DNA of 64,000 nucleotides from Taxillus chinensis (GCA_023512835.1 CM042088.1:15058078-15122077); one strand, 5' to 3'. Counted from the stretch's first letter, positions 1 to 11,498 are shown. Made by a program: numbers and translations. Notes: generated by a model from the sequence alone, not told the origin.

Positions 1-787
1 AGTGTATGTATGTATGCTGGATGTTTGCTCTATGGCCTGAATGGTTGGGTTTGTGCGCTTGTGAACGGTTGCACACCAAGTGTTTGGTTGTATGCTTGAG
101 TGACCATGTGTGTTGTGTGCTTGACTGTGGTATCCGGCCTGAAGAGGCGGTTAAATCACTTGGCCTGAAGAGGCGGTTAAATCACTTGGCCTGAAGAGGC
201 GGTTAAATCACTTGGCCTGAAGAGGCGGTTAAATAACTTGGCCTGAAGAGGTGGTTAAATCACTTGTGGTTAAAGTGTTAGCCTGTGTGGCAGTGGAAGA
301 TTGTAAATTGTTGATGTGGTTGTTATTATGTCTGTTGAAATTATTGTATCACGACACTGCACTTGTACACATGGCATGTAGATGCTAGGAACATGGGATG
401 GGTTGGGGAGACATGATCCCTACTGAGCCGTGGTTGCTCACCCCTCCTACTTGTGTTTGTTTGTTTTCCAGGGGACTTACAGGCGTTAGGTGGATACACC
501 AAGGTGGAAGACCCTCTCCACTTTATTGTTCATTTCAGTAATGTACTTTTATGATTTATGTAACCCCAGGGAGGGGAATGTACTAAGGGATTGAACTGTA
601 ATCAGGGACTTGGTTGTTTTGTGAACCTTTGATGTTTTGGAATTAAATAAAGATGTGGCTTATTTGATTTATTGTAATTGTTAGACTTGCTTGTGTGGCA
701 TCCGGGTAATCCAACCCCATTGCCCTCCGTGTGGGTGAATGGGGAGTCACGTACCGGTTTCCTCGGGTTGGAAATCCGGGCGTGACA
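1..787 (+). mobile_element. Tekay-like LTR, right part (Tek-P)
   Basis: The segment ends in GGGCGTGACA at 787. Reverse-complemented, it matches the start of the solo LTR at 4534, including the shared block around 400-470 (GTGGTTGCTCACCCCTCC). An AATAAA polyadenylation-type signal lies at 646-651. No primer-binding site follows 787, so this is a 3' LTR or a solo LTR, not a 5' LTR. It interrupts the ORF3 tail of an Athila-like element that resumes at 788. The left end lies outside the window. Confidence 0.8.
136..265 (+). repeat. 26-bp tandem repeat in Tek-P LTR
   Basis: Five near-identical 26-bp units start at 136, 162, 188, 214 and 240, each beginning GGCCTGAAGAGG. They sit beside the conserved CTCACCCCTCC block, where the other two Tekay-like LTRs here carry different tandem units. 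Confidence 0.95.
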
Positions 788-2397
788 CTGTGTGTGACGA
801 ATGGTGGCCAATGTCATCTACTATTACGAGTGTGCCAAACCAGGGGTAAGTGTTTCTCCTACTCCTTCTTTTATGCCATGCGGACATAGCATATTTTAAG
901 TGTGGTGTATGGGGAGTGACTTGAGCCACTTGCTTGTCTTTTATGTTATGATTGCAAGTTTTATTTATTATTTTAAAAAAAACAAAAAAAAACTGTTTTT
1001 AGTTGCATGATTGTTTGAGTTGTTTGCTTGAATGATTTGCTTGTGGAGACATGGATATTAAGTATGCAATTTTGGCTTAAAATTTATTTTTTTTTTTGCC
1101 ACATTAGTATCATGTTGTGATAAGGGTGTTAAAGTAGTTAAAATGTGCTCTGAATTAGTTTGATCATGTCTTTATCTTTTAAATGATATCACCATGTTTT
1201 TGGAGCTGAGTTTTGAATATTAGCTGAGCATGAAATGCTATGATAGACCTAAGTAACCCTTAAAGTTGAGTGAAAAAGAAATGCAAAATGAGAACAGCTT
1301 CTTTTAGCCCTTGAGTGACATTTATGGTTTGTGGGTAATAGTTTGATTTGCTACTCTTCTTGCACTTAACATTAGTTATTTAATGGTAGGAGTCAAGTAA
1401 GCATGTGATTACTTATTAGTGCTCGGTGTTTGGTGTGTAGATAGGGTGCAAGGCCTTTAAGTCACTTTGACTTCTTATATATCCTATTTTTTGTTTGTGG
1501 TTGTAAATATAAAAGGTCGTGATATAGAATGTGAAAAAGCCATCACTTAATTGGAAAATGGGATGTGAGACATCAATGAATTTCTGTCTCTCCTTATGTA
1601 GCAAAATGGCAAGGGGTATGCATTAGAAAAATTCAGTCTTATTTATGTGTTATGTGAGTAAAAAAAAAGAGTGAATAATCCATCAAGGGAGAGCATAAAA
1701 TGCAACCTTGTAAGGTTATTACTTAAAAAAAGAAAAAGAAAGAAAAAAAGAAAAAGAAAGATTCAAAATAAAAGCCACACTGGCTTGATGTTTATGTGTG
1801 ATTGTTTAGATTTGTGAAGCCACATTGGCTGAATTATGTTTTGTTTTGAGAGTGTTGAGCTCAATTCTTTAGCTCATGTTTTATTTATTCAGTTAGTAGA
1901 CTAGAGTGTGAGTTCAAATAAAGTAGAATAGTGAGTGTGTTTTCTTTGATGAGCACAATAGGGAACTCTCATGATTGCTTGGCAAGTACTTAATCAATAG
2001 CTGATGGCGAGTGTAGAGATAGAGTTTTCCATCCATTGTTCATTGATAGGTATTGGGCTTGAGCATTATTATATTTGAGTGAGGCTGCTTATCCTTGGTA
2101 AGAACTTAAAGGGAAACTAGGTGCTATTTTATCATGGATTGCTTGCTCATATCTGAAATTTAAGTGGTGATATTGCATGGTTGTTGGACTTAGGGATATG
2201 GACATGAATGAACTAAGTTATGACTCATTTTGATGCTTAAATTCCCATTTCATCATGATAGAGTTGCATGCTTAGGAAACCATGATTCTCCTTGATTGTT
2301 ATTTTATTTTTCTTTCGTTTGACTGCGTGTTTATTTTATTTTTGTCTGCTTGTATGTTTTTGCTTGAGGACAAGCAATGGTTCAAGTGTGGTGTATT
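788..2397 (+). mobile_element. Ath-A, 3' internal region (Athila-like)
   Basis: This AT-rich stretch is colinear with the reverse complement of 23117-24680 in Ath-B and with 62101-63480 in Ath-C. It is the long noncoding tail between ORF3 and the 3' LTR. The end of an ORF3 reading frame lies at 798-899, followed by a G-rich tract near 900-918. The right end has the Athila-type PPT approach (GAGGACAAGCAATGG, then AGTGTGGTG) abutting the LTR at 2398. A purine-rich low-complexity run lies at 1724-1760. No other gene is visible. Confidence 0.85.
798..899 (+). pseudogene. C-terminal remnant of Athila ORF3 (Ulp1-like)
   Basis: The frame reads RMVANVIYYY and runs to a TAA at 897-899. It matches the tail after the Ulp1-like domain in Ath-B (24597-24730, minus strand) and in Ath-C. 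The codon just before it is TGA (795-797) where Ath-B has CGA, a C-to-T change typical of methylated CpG. Everything upstream was displaced by the LTR at 1-787. Confidence 0.6.
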
Positions 2398-3916
2398 TGA
2401 TAACGTGCATTTTATGCCGTTATTCTATTGTTTATTTAGGATGTTTAAGAGCATGATTAGAGCCTTATTGCTTCATATATCATATATATTTGCTCTAACC
2501 CCTAGGAAGATACTATTTGCAAATACATGCGTTTTTAAGTGCTTTTGGCAGATTTTGTACCTCACTTTTGACATAGTAGATGGCCTCAAACAATTTGCGT
2601 GCAAGAACAAAAGTTTCTTAGAATGATGTCATCTACCTACCACAGAAATTTCAGAGCATTTGGAGCTGATTTGGATCTGCACGTGAATTCACCCAATTCA
2701 CGTGCAAGCCTATTTTTGCCTCTCAGGCCTCTACAGGATGCAAGGAAGCTTGGGGAGAAGTTTGAGCTGATTTGGAGGTGCACGTGAATTCACCATATCA
2801 CGTGCAAATTGGCGTGCAGAGATATTTTTTGGACCGATCCAATCGTTTTTCCATGCCGATCATTTGTTCCTGAAGGCCCAAGTCCAAATTGTGGATGGAA
2901 GATAGAGATTTTAAAGTTTCGAGTGTTACTTATCAAAACTACACCGTTTTGATAAGTGGGCTAGGTTACACACCTCAAAGCCCATCCAAACTCTATAAAT
3001 ACAAGCCTCCACGCCTCTGCTATGTATGCCTAACCCCCCTACACGTTTTTAGAGAGAGAGAGAGGCTCCACGACTTGGAGGTGCTCCTTGACCTAGGAGA
3101 GCAGCCGTCACAGCCGTCGCAGCAGCCGTCGCGGATTTTGGAGCCTGGATTTGAAGCTTTGCTGTGCGCGTGATCAAGAAGAAGATGTTTAGCTTTTCTG
3201 CTATGGTTTTGCTTGTAATCATGCGTGAGTAGTTCTTTAATCTAGGGGAGCAATGTAGCCCCCTTGTTGCTTTGCTGTGTTTATGAATATTGGGTTTGGA
3301 TGATTGAGTTTTGCATGTTTTATGAATCTGTTCTTAAGTTCTATCTTTGGATGTACACCTTGGTATTTTTAGCCCTAGTCCGGGCAAGGATTGAGATTCA
3401 TAACTTATTTGTAATTGGTGTGATCATTATCCTTTTGCAAGTATGATTTATTGGCTTTGCATGTTGGTGTGTTTTGATGACCATTCTGGCATACAACTCT
3501 TAAAAGGACCTCAATGACCATTTGTTGTCCTTGGCTTATGTTTAGCATGTTTTCAATCAGACAACCCTAATATCATGAACCAGTAGAGATAACATAGGGA
3601 GGTGAAATTGTGACCCTAGATGCTTTTAATCCTTGAATCTTAATCCTAAAATCACTTTACTTTCTTTGTTTATTCGGAAAACCAAATAAAAATTAGATCT
3701 TTAGTTTAAAAAAGAAAACTTTTTGCCAAGACATTTTATAGAACAAGAGTAATTGGGTGCTTTGATTTGAGAACTAGAGAACTAGGCTAATCCCTGTGGG
3801 TTCGACCCCTTGCTTGCTGCTATTCTTTTAGTGCAAACTTAGGGAATTTATTATCTTGAAGAGAGATTTAACGACATTAGCTAGCTCTTTCAGAGAGGCT
3901 AAAAATTTGTCTATCA
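2398..3916 (+). mobile_element. Ath-A 3' LTR
   Basis: The LTR begins TGATAACGTGC and ends TTGTCTATCA. It is 1519 bp and matches the 5' LTR of Ath-B (33413-35150) in opposite orientation. It lacks the 208-bp LINE fragment found there, so it shows the empty site near 3050-3075. Two inverted G-box pairs lie at 2679-2705 and 2780-2805. A TATA box at 2994-3000 is preceded by a palindrome. To the right, Tek-A pol sequence begins at once, so the insertion broke Tek-A integrase. The target duplication on this side would be ATGAA (3917-3921), but its partner is outside the window. Confidence 0.9.
2931..3000 (+). promoter_or_regulatory. Ath-A LTR core promoter
   Basis: A TATA box (TATAAAT, 2994-3000) lies 41 bp downstream of a dyad at 2931-2953 (TATCAAAAC...GTTTTGATA). 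The same arrangement occurs in the LTRs of Ath-B, Ath-C and the Tekay-like solo LTR. The promoter role is inferred from position in U3. Confidence 0.6.
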
Positions 3917-4533
3917 ATGAAACTCCCTCATCACATCCTCGCGTAAGGAGGATGGTACTATCAAGTGCCCCTAAAATCTCGGCTCATGCTCGGTTCCTTC
4001 GTCCATTCCTCGGACAGTTCACCGGCCTCTATCCTGGGCCCGGATCACTTCACAGTCCACGTCCCCCCAACTGTCCCTCACGGACACGATGGTATAACTC
4101 GGCATTACAACGAACGTAACATAGGACTGCTTCCCCACTGCTAAAATCAGGCTGTACCTGCAGCACTGCTAACTGTTCCATCATTTTCCATTCTCTCATG
4201 GAAACCTCAGCTTTTCCCTTCCTACTCAGTGCATCTGCAACCACATTCCCCTTTCTAGGTGTGTAGGAGAGTGTAAAGTCAAACATCTGCAAGTACTCCA
4301 CCCATCTCCTCTGTCTCAAATTCAGATCCCTCTGGGTGAAGATATACTGTAGGCTTTTGTGGTCGGTGTATACCACAAATTTCTCCCCCAGCAGGTAATG
4401 TTGCCACGACTTCAAGGCAAAGATAACTGCTGCTAATTCCAGATCATGCGTTGGGTAATTCTGCTCATGGGGCTTAAGCTGTCGTGAGCCATAAGCTATG
4501 ACTTTGTGTTCCTGCATCAGAACACACCCCAAT
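3917..4533 (-). pseudogene. pol: Tek-A RNase H end and integrase start
   Basis: The 4050-4533 part reads in one frame and contains RNase H signatures ([20 protein letters not shown], then [12 protein letters not shown]). The carboxylates D (DLEL) and D (YTDHKS) are present. Its upstream part, with the first catalytic Asp in YCDAS, is across the solo LTR at about 6277-6300. Below 4050 the frame is broken, but LREDVMREFH, an integrase N-terminal signature, can be read close to 3917 where Ath-A interrupts the gene. Confidence 0.75.
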
Positions 4534-5022
4534 TGTCACGCCCCGGATTTCCAACCCGAGGAAACTGGCACGTGACTCCCCTTTTACCCACACGGAGGGC
4601 AAAGGGGTAGGATACAAACCAAGAATATTACATTTTAAACATCCACAACACATTCAAGAAAGTAATGTTCATAAAAAATAATCCAAACCAGTTTATTACA
4701 ACGAAATCCTTTCCAATCCCATCCCCACTGGGGTTACATAAATTCCAATAAAAATAACATAAATGGTAGATAGTATAGTAAATAAGGTCTTCCACCTTGG
4801 TGTTCCCACCTAACGCCTGTAGGTTCCTGTAAAGAAAACAACATGGTAGGAGGGGTGAGCAACCACAGCTCAGTAGGGATCATGTCTCCCCAACCCATCC
4901 CATGCACCTAATATCTACATGCCTTGTGTACAAGTGCTGTGTCGTGATACAATTGTTCCACCAGATATAATTACAGGCTATAACAGCAAACACAATCATA
5001 CACGGGCTGGTACATAAACACT

Positions 5023-5203
5023 CCCGGGCTTCCACAGCCACCGGGTTTCCAAGGACAGTCCCGGGCTTCCACAGCCACCGGGTTTCAAGAACAGTCCCGG
5101 GCTTCCACAGCCACCGGGTTCCAAGAACAGTCCCAGGCTTCCACAGCCACCGGGTCCCAAGAACAGTCCCGGGCTTCCACAGCCACCGGGTTCCAAGAAC
5201 ACA
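5023..5203 (-). repeat. 36-37-bp tandem repeat in solo LTR
   Basis: Five units begin at 5023, 5060, 5096, 5132 and 5168 (CCCGGGCTTCCACAGCCACC and a variable tail). The array is beside the conserved GAGGGGTGAGC block at about 4850. Long proteins read through it are repeat artefacts. Confidence 0.95.
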
Positions 5204-5731
5204 GCACACATAGCCACACTTAGTCACACAGACATAACATCGAACACTTAGCATGCAAAGCCTCACAGATAAAACCAAGCAATTGGTGTGCATAAATTCA
5301 CAGACTCATAAACCCAGCCGCACAAGGCATTTTCTCAAACATGTAGCAGGCATGTCACACAGGCATTTTATTGAACACTTTTTATGCATCACACGAACAC
5401 CAGAAACACACCAAAATCGCCATTGAAGGCCAACATTCATATAGGAGATCACACCTATATGAATTTACATGTAAGTATTATAGCAATAACAATGGAAACT
5501 TTACAAAATATCCACAGGGCCTAACCCCGGAACATACCAGGAAAGACAGAACCCCTACCTCAAAGATCCTCCACGCTCTTGCCTCCACGCTTAATGCCGT
5601 CCAACCACGGGAATGACAACGACAGCCACGAACTGGAGCCCTCTCTCTCAATCTCCCTCTCTCTCTCTCTCTCTCGTGACCATGCGGCGCTGACAACAAA
5701 AAACCCTAAACCTAAAATAAAGAGAGCTCCT

Positions 5732-5919
5732 CTTTATATAGACCTCACTTATCAAAACGACGTAGTTTTGATAAATGAAATCCCACCATCAAAACGACGT
5801 AGTTTTGATAAATGAAATCCCACCATCAAAACGACGTAGTTTTGATAAATGAAACACACCATCAAAACGACGTAGTTTTGATAAATAAAACACACCATTA
5901 AAACGACGTAGTTTTGATA
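5732..5919 (-). promoter_or_regulatory. Solo LTR promoter with five palindromes
   Basis: A TATA box (TATATAAAG on the minus strand, 5732-5740) is preceded by five dyads with a 37-38-bp period at 5750-5773, 5788-5810, 5825-5847, 5861-5883 and 5897-5919. Each centres on AAAACGACGTAGTTTT, an ACGT-core palindrome of the kind bound by plant bZIP factors. Tandem amplification directly upstream of TATA suggests an enhancer array. That function is inference. Confidence 0.7.
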
Positions 5920-6276
5920 AATAAAACATGAACTAACCACTCCGCTTCCACACAGGACAAAATACCCACAATCCGAACATGGTCATTGTCACACGCAGCC
6001 TCTACACGCTCCCACTTGAGCTCATTACACTCTCTAACAACCAAGCCACAAAGACTCGTAGAAACACTCCTTCGAAGATTAGCTGGAAACGCGGCCTCGA
6101 AGATCTATCTCGAAGATCTAACTTTTGACCCTCAAACCTTCGAACTTTGACCATCGGTCTTCGACCCTACGACCCAAATCTTCGGGTCTTCCACCTTTCG
6201 ACCCAAGCGTTCGCCCAAGGTATTGTTCATCTTCGTTCCAGCTTGTTCTACCCAAAACATGGGTCATTACACCAAT

Positions 6277-7446
6277 CCAACGCGGGATGCATCACAATAC
6301 ACCTCGTAAGGCACTCCATCCCGTGGTAGACTCAAAACTGGTGCAGTAGTCAAACGAGTCTTCAATTCCTCAAAAGCTCGCGACACTTGTCTGTCCACTC
6401 AAATTTAACTCCTTTTCGGGTCGACGTCATCGGTGCCGCTAACCAAGAGAACCCTTCCACAAAACGCCTGTAATATCCTGCTAGACCCAAGAAACTACGG
6501 ATCTCAAAAACATTCGTGGGCCTTTTCCAAGATGATACAGATTCAATCTTGGTTGGGTCCACTCTAACTCCCTCGGCAGATACCACATGCCCAAGGAAAT
6601 GCACCTCTTGCATCCAGAAGTTACACTTGCTGAACTGGTGGTCTCGGAGCGTCTATAACACCACAGTCAAATGCTCCTCATGCTCCTCTCGGGTCCTTGA
6701 GTATACAAGGATATCATCAATAAATACCACCACAAAGGAATCTAGGTACGGGGCAAATACCTGATTCATCAGGTGCATGAACACTGCCGGTGCGTTCGTG
6801 AGCCCGAAAGGCATCACTAACCACTCATAGTGCCCATATCTACACCTGAAAGCGATCTTAGGAATATCCTTGCTCCCGACCCTCACCCGATGATACCCGA
6901 ACGCAAATCAATCTTTGAAAACCACCGTGCCCCACTCAGTGGTCAAACAGATCATCAATCCCCGGCAAAGGGTATTTGTTCTTTACCGTCACTTGGTTCA
7001 GCTTTTCGATAATCAATGCAGATTCGTAGTGAACCGTCTGCCTTTTTAGCAAACAAGACTGGTGCACCCCAAGGTGATGTACTTGGGCGAATGAAACTTT
7101 TATCTCCCAGCTCCTTTATTTGCTTTTGAAGCTCCCTTAACTCGGCAGGTCCCATCCGGTATGCCACTTGTGAGATAGGTCCCACTCCTGGCAATAACTC
7201 GATTGTGAACTCAACACTCTTGTGTGGAGGCAACTCCAGTAACTCCCCAGGAAACACATCCTGAAAATTCTCAACAACAACTGGCCACGCTCGTTTTTCA
7301 ATATTACCTTCCTCCTCAAAAGTAAGTGTAGCAAGCCTATGGGTAACACTACCCCATAGCCCTCTCGTCAGTCCAGCCCTCCCGGCATTCTCATCCCATT
7401 CCCCCACTAGGGTACAGAGTAACCCTGTGGGTGAAATAAATGACAC
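6277..7446 (-). pseudogene. pol: Tek-A reverse transcriptase
   Basis: Three collinear pieces form the RT. In 6955-7446 the linker and N-terminal RT are visible (FQDVFPGELLELPPHKSVEF, then SPWGAPVLFAKKADGSLRIC). In 6653-6886 the palm follows ([12 protein letters not shown], then FIDDILVYS with both catalytic Asp). In 6362-6613 the thumb/connection is read ([27 protein letters not shown]). The frame is lost around 6890-6960 and again near 6360. The last part up to 6277 carries the start of RNase H. Confidence 0.85.
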
Positions 7447-7473
7447 CCGCCGTCTATAGCAGTCAATCTTAGC

Positions 7474-7806
7474 CTAGAAGGCCATTAACCAGTCCATCCC
7501 TAAAATCAAATCAAAGGTCCTCATGGGCATCACATACAAATCAAATGTGACCTCAACATCTCCTATCGTAAGCATACACTCACGACACACTCGGTTTATT
7601 GTCGATGCACCTCCCACAGGTGACTCAACACTCAAGGGCCTATCTGCCCTCACACAATCAAGTCCAAGGCTCTCAACCAAGGACATAGCAATCAAGGAGC
7701 ACGAAGCTCCGGTATCAAACAAGACAGCAACTATAGTGCGAGATATCAAAACAATACCTTGAACCACCGAAGGTCCGGCTTCGCCTTCCTCGGAGGATGG
7801 TGGCAA
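7474..7806 (-). pseudogene. pol: Tek-A aspartic protease
   Basis: This 110-residue frame contains the retroviral-type active site DTGASCSLI near residues 32-40 and ends ILGMDWLMAF, typical of gypsy proteases. It is the gag-pol processing enzyme in an intact element. It is separated by frame breaks from gag upstream and RT downstream, so it cannot be made as part of a polyprotein here. Confidence 0.8.
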
Positions 7807-8144
7807 CTCCTCCCGCTCGGGTGGTGCTGAAGTGAGCGCGAATACTCTGCCATGGCTTGCCCTGCTACTAGCCTCTCCTGTTTGTCCTTTGATCCCTGTC
7901 TGATGTCCACTTGGACGATTCTCTGAACTGCCTTGTGGTTGCTTCTCTCCCTGTGGCCTTGCATGTGTGGAACTAGCCTGACTCGCCTGCCATGAACGTG
8001 CTGGCCTCGGAGTTGGGGCCCGAAAGTGGGTCTCACTCCTCCCTCCTGATGCGAATCCACCAGCTCCCCGTTGTTCCCCTTATCGAAACACACCGTACTA
8101 AGGTGTCCTGTCTTCCCACAAGTGTGCACCGCAGTGTTGCTTGG

Positions 8145-9180
8145 GACACTCACGTTTCATGTGTCCGGTTTGGCCACAACAAGTACACTCACGTGGGAAA
8201 CCTCCAGCTGAGTTCCCCGGTCCTCCAGAGTAACGGGACTTTGGTGGAGCCATTGGTGATTGGCCCTAGTCCCTGGGAAAACTGCTACCTCCAAGCTCAA
8301 CTCTCGGTCTCTTGGAGTCTCCCTGCTTATCACGTGTACTCTGTGCTAGCCGCTCCTGATGTGCCTGTTTACCCTCCTCCAGTCCTCTTTCCATAATCTT
8401 AGCTGTCTCCACGACCTCCGCATAGGTCCTCAGCCGCAGCATCTCCACCCTCTGCTTCAGGGCAGGTCTGAGTCCCATGGTAAACTTATGGGCCTTTAGG
8501 TCCTCTCTAGAGATTGCCTCAGGGGCAAACCAGCTCAGTCCTCGGAATTCACGCTCATACTCAGACACAGTGCGTGATCCATGTTTCAAACCACTGAACT
8601 CTTCCCGTTTCTGCCACCGCAAGGACTCCGGGAAGTACTCCTCATGGAACAACTGAAGGAACTCCTCCCATGACAAGGTTTGCATGTCCCGGCTACCTGA
8701 AATGCTAAGCCACCACTCTAAGGCTTCCTCTTCCAACTGTCTGACTGCTAACCTCACTTTATCCTCCTCCCGGGGTCGGAGAAAGGAGAACACGTGCTCA
8801 ATCTGTCGCAGCCCAATGCTCGCCGCTAGAGGATCAGCTCCTCCCTTGAACCTCGGTGGTTGTTCCTTCCGGAACCGGGTCACCACATCTTCCTCCTCCC
8901 GTCTCATCGGTATCTCTTGTCTACGTGGAGGCTCTATCTCACGGGGTGGAGAAGATAACACTGTCTGCTGTGCCATCATCTCCCGCCTAATCTCATCTCG
9001 GATCTCTCCCCTGAGATCCTCTCGCATGCCTTGTACATTTTCACTCAAGGCCCTAACTTGGGCCATGATCCGCTCCATGGGATCATCGCCCTCCGTTTGC
9101 TGCCTTCCCTCTTGTCCAGCACGTGCAGAAGACTCATCCTCTACAACTGGGGTAGCTCGGGTAACTCTCCTAGGAGGCAT
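8145..9180 (-). pseudogene. gag: Tek-A gag with zinc knuckle
   Basis: A 304-codon frame (8266-9180) starts MPPRRVTRATPVVED, a Tekay-like opening. It includes the capsid-type region (LRQIEHVFSFL, ALEWWLSISG, FLQLFHEEYFPESLRWQKREE). A frameshift near 8266 separates it from the CCHC zinc knuckle CTCCGQTGHMKREC at about 8145-8188. An arginine-rich tail before the shift fits nucleic-acid binding. The start at 9180 is followed on the LTR side by about 500 bp of leader. Confidence 0.85.
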
Positions 9181-9684
9181 TGTCTACACATTTCAAAAAC
9201 AAGTGGAGCTGGAATCAATATCTCTCAAGCTCAGTACACCCTCACCTCTAGGACCATGAGGTACTCAAACAACATCTCATAAGTATACACATCATGTTCA
9301 CAGGATCTCAACATACATATTACAATCTCATACTTTAAAATTTTCAACACATCATAGTTTCTCAAATCAGCATGTCTCAACACATTCCACAGTATTCACA
9401 TTTCAATTCATTGTATGCTCATTTCAAATTAATTACTCATTTCAAATCATGACACTCATATTATGATTAAGCTAGTGCCCTAATGCCAATGCGTGTATGC
9501 ACCCCATCCCAAATGCAAATGCCGTACTCCTTGGTCTAACTACCCCTGAGTGCACCCTAGAAAACCAGATAGAACCACGGTGATCAGGCGCGTCCTATAC
9601 TGCCTCCAAAGGGTCTCAGAAGCAGTTATCCCTCCCCACTATCCTAAGTCCACTAGACCATGAACTTGGGCTTTGATACCATAA
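9181..9684 (-). other. Tek-A leader with primer-binding site
   Basis: The leader between the 5' LTR and gag holds a primer-binding site at 9670-9681, minus strand TGGTATCAAAGC. It matches the 3' end of plant initiator-Met tRNA with one difference from TGGTATCAGAGC and starts 3 bp inside the LTR. No coding signal is seen. Confidence 0.85.
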
Positions 9685-10288
9685 TGTCACGCCCCAAGTT
9701 TCCTTCCCCCTGGAAATGGGTAATGACTGCCCATGCCCGCACCCGAAGGGTCAAGGGTTCGGTGTAAACACCAAAGTGAGGACACCTACCGCGGGTGCTG
9801 TCCTATCCCTGTATCACAAGTCAACATGCCAAGGGGCATGTACTTGTTTCCATGCCAAGCACACCACCACAATATATATACATACAGTATTCACAACACA
9901 ATACATCAATTACATTGCTTAGAGGCTTCCAGCCCTTTTACAACCCACTAGGGAACAAGCTCCCAATAATAAAACCAAGGTACACAGTTCAAGAAAATAG
10001 AATCTCAAATACAACGAAATAACCAAATGTATATATATATAAGGCCATACAGCCTCAGCGGCCTACCAACTCAGCTCTTCCGCCTATCGCCTGCTAGGTC
10101 CTGCAAAGAACAGTTCATAGGAGGGGTGAGCACACCACAGCTCAGTAGGGATCAAATCTCCCCAATCCCGTCCCACTCTAAAACTATGCATGTCAAGTGG
10201 ATGCATGTGCTCGTGTAGTGACCTAAGCTAAAACAATAATCATCACCCAGTAAACACGCCTCATACCACTGCCTGCACAGGAGGCAGT

Positions 10289-10349
10289 GGGGTTCTTATC
10301 TCAACTCCCCGCGTTTTCTGGGGTTCTTATCTCAACTCCCCGCGTTTCT
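10289..10349 (-). repeat. 30-31-bp tandem repeat in Tek-A LTR
   Basis: Two copies (10289-10319 and 10320-10349) of a unit starting GGGGTTCTTATCTCAACTCC are followed by a partial third. The position is equivalent to the tandem arrays of the other Tekay-like LTRs. Confidence 0.85.
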
Positions 10350-11455
10350 GGGGTGCTCAACAGACACATTTCAACATATACAACTCAACAATCTCAACTC
10401 AATAAACATAACTCAACAAACATAGTACAAACATACAACTCATTTAACATACAGAAAACTCAACTCAGAATGTAAAATAACATATAGTCTCAGAACAATT
10501 AAATCATTACATATAACATCACCTAACCCCTCATGGTCCCTAAAGTCCACACATTTCTCACACTCTTAGTCTGGATCGTAAACAACTTTTCAAGGAAGCT
10601 TATCCACCTCAAGGGGAGCCCAAAACAAGCTGCACGTGACAACCTATTGTCACATGCAGAGGCAAATTAACTCCAAACATCATTCTAACCATCCCAGAAG
10701 GTTCAGGGTCGATTTTTAGCCAAAAACAAGGTTGCACGTGAAAAGGTCATTTTCACGTGCAGAGGTATTTCAACTCATATGCCTCTAAGGAAGCTCCACC
10801 TAAAATTTGGGGCTATTTGGAGCAAGAATGAATCTGCAAGTGAAAAAGGCTTTTTCACATGCAGGCTCCAAAACCTTCCATTTATCATTCTAATCATTTT
10901 TCCCTAAAGAACCAACCTCAAATTCGCCTTAGTTTAGAAGTTATTAAGGTTCTAACCCCATAAACCTGGTCTAAATCCAACTATGGCCTCACTCTCATTT
11001 GATTTCCCAATACCAGGAGGCCTTAGCCAAGCCAAATATAGGGTTTTCCCAAAACTTTTCATCTACATAATCCCAAGACAATGGGTATACAAATGACCCC
11101 TAACTCAAAAGTATAAATAATCTCACACGGTAATTCAGAAATTTAGAAAACTCAGACAAAAACCCCAGATCATCCATAGGCTCAAGGTAGAATTTAGAAA
11201 CTCAATATATATATAAAAGGTCCCTTCCCAACATCCCAGATCATCATATAAATTTTATTCTAGAAATCTGTAAGAGAGAGACGGCAATTAGAGAAAACCT
11301 TGAAATCCCTACCTCAAGTGTTGCAGAAAAGAATAGGGGAAAAGAATGGAGCGATCTGTATCCCTGCTGCCTCAACGCCTCAGGCCTCTCGTCGTCAGTA
11401 GGAAATCCTTGATCGTCAGAAACCCCTCCACTCTGGATTTTCTCCCTCTGGATCG

Positions 11456-11460
<5 letters not shown>

Positions 11461-11498
<38 letters not shown>
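11461..11498. repeat. CT microsatellite
   Basis: A pure CT dinucleotide run of 38 bp, extended by imperfect CT on its left, within the Tek-A LTR. Confidence 0.95.

Larger units (their letters stand above)
4534..6271 (-). mobile_element. Solo LTR, Tekay-like, nested in Tek-A RNase H
   Basis: On the plus strand it starts TGTCACGCCCC and ends GGGTCATTACA, 1738 bp in all. It is flanked by a perfect 5-bp duplication CCAAT (4529-4533 and 6272-6276). Removing it with one CCAAT rejoins the RNase H frame across YCDAS and CVLMQ. No internal region is present, so LTR-LTR recombination is likely. Read on the minus strand it has palindrome repeats, a TATA box, a CT-rich run near 5640-5675 and a tandem repeat at 5023-5203. 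Confidence 0.95.

Noticed and set aside
2282..2626. 114-codon frame across the Ath-A internal/LTR border
   Set aside because: It spans the PPT and LTR start, is hydrophobic from T-rich DNA, and is not conserved in Ath-B or Ath-C.
4880..5293. Open frames with repeated peptides (RWLWKPGTVLGT and others)
   Set aside because: They are read through the 36-37-bp tandem array of an LTR. Two frames give different repeats and there is no other coding sign.
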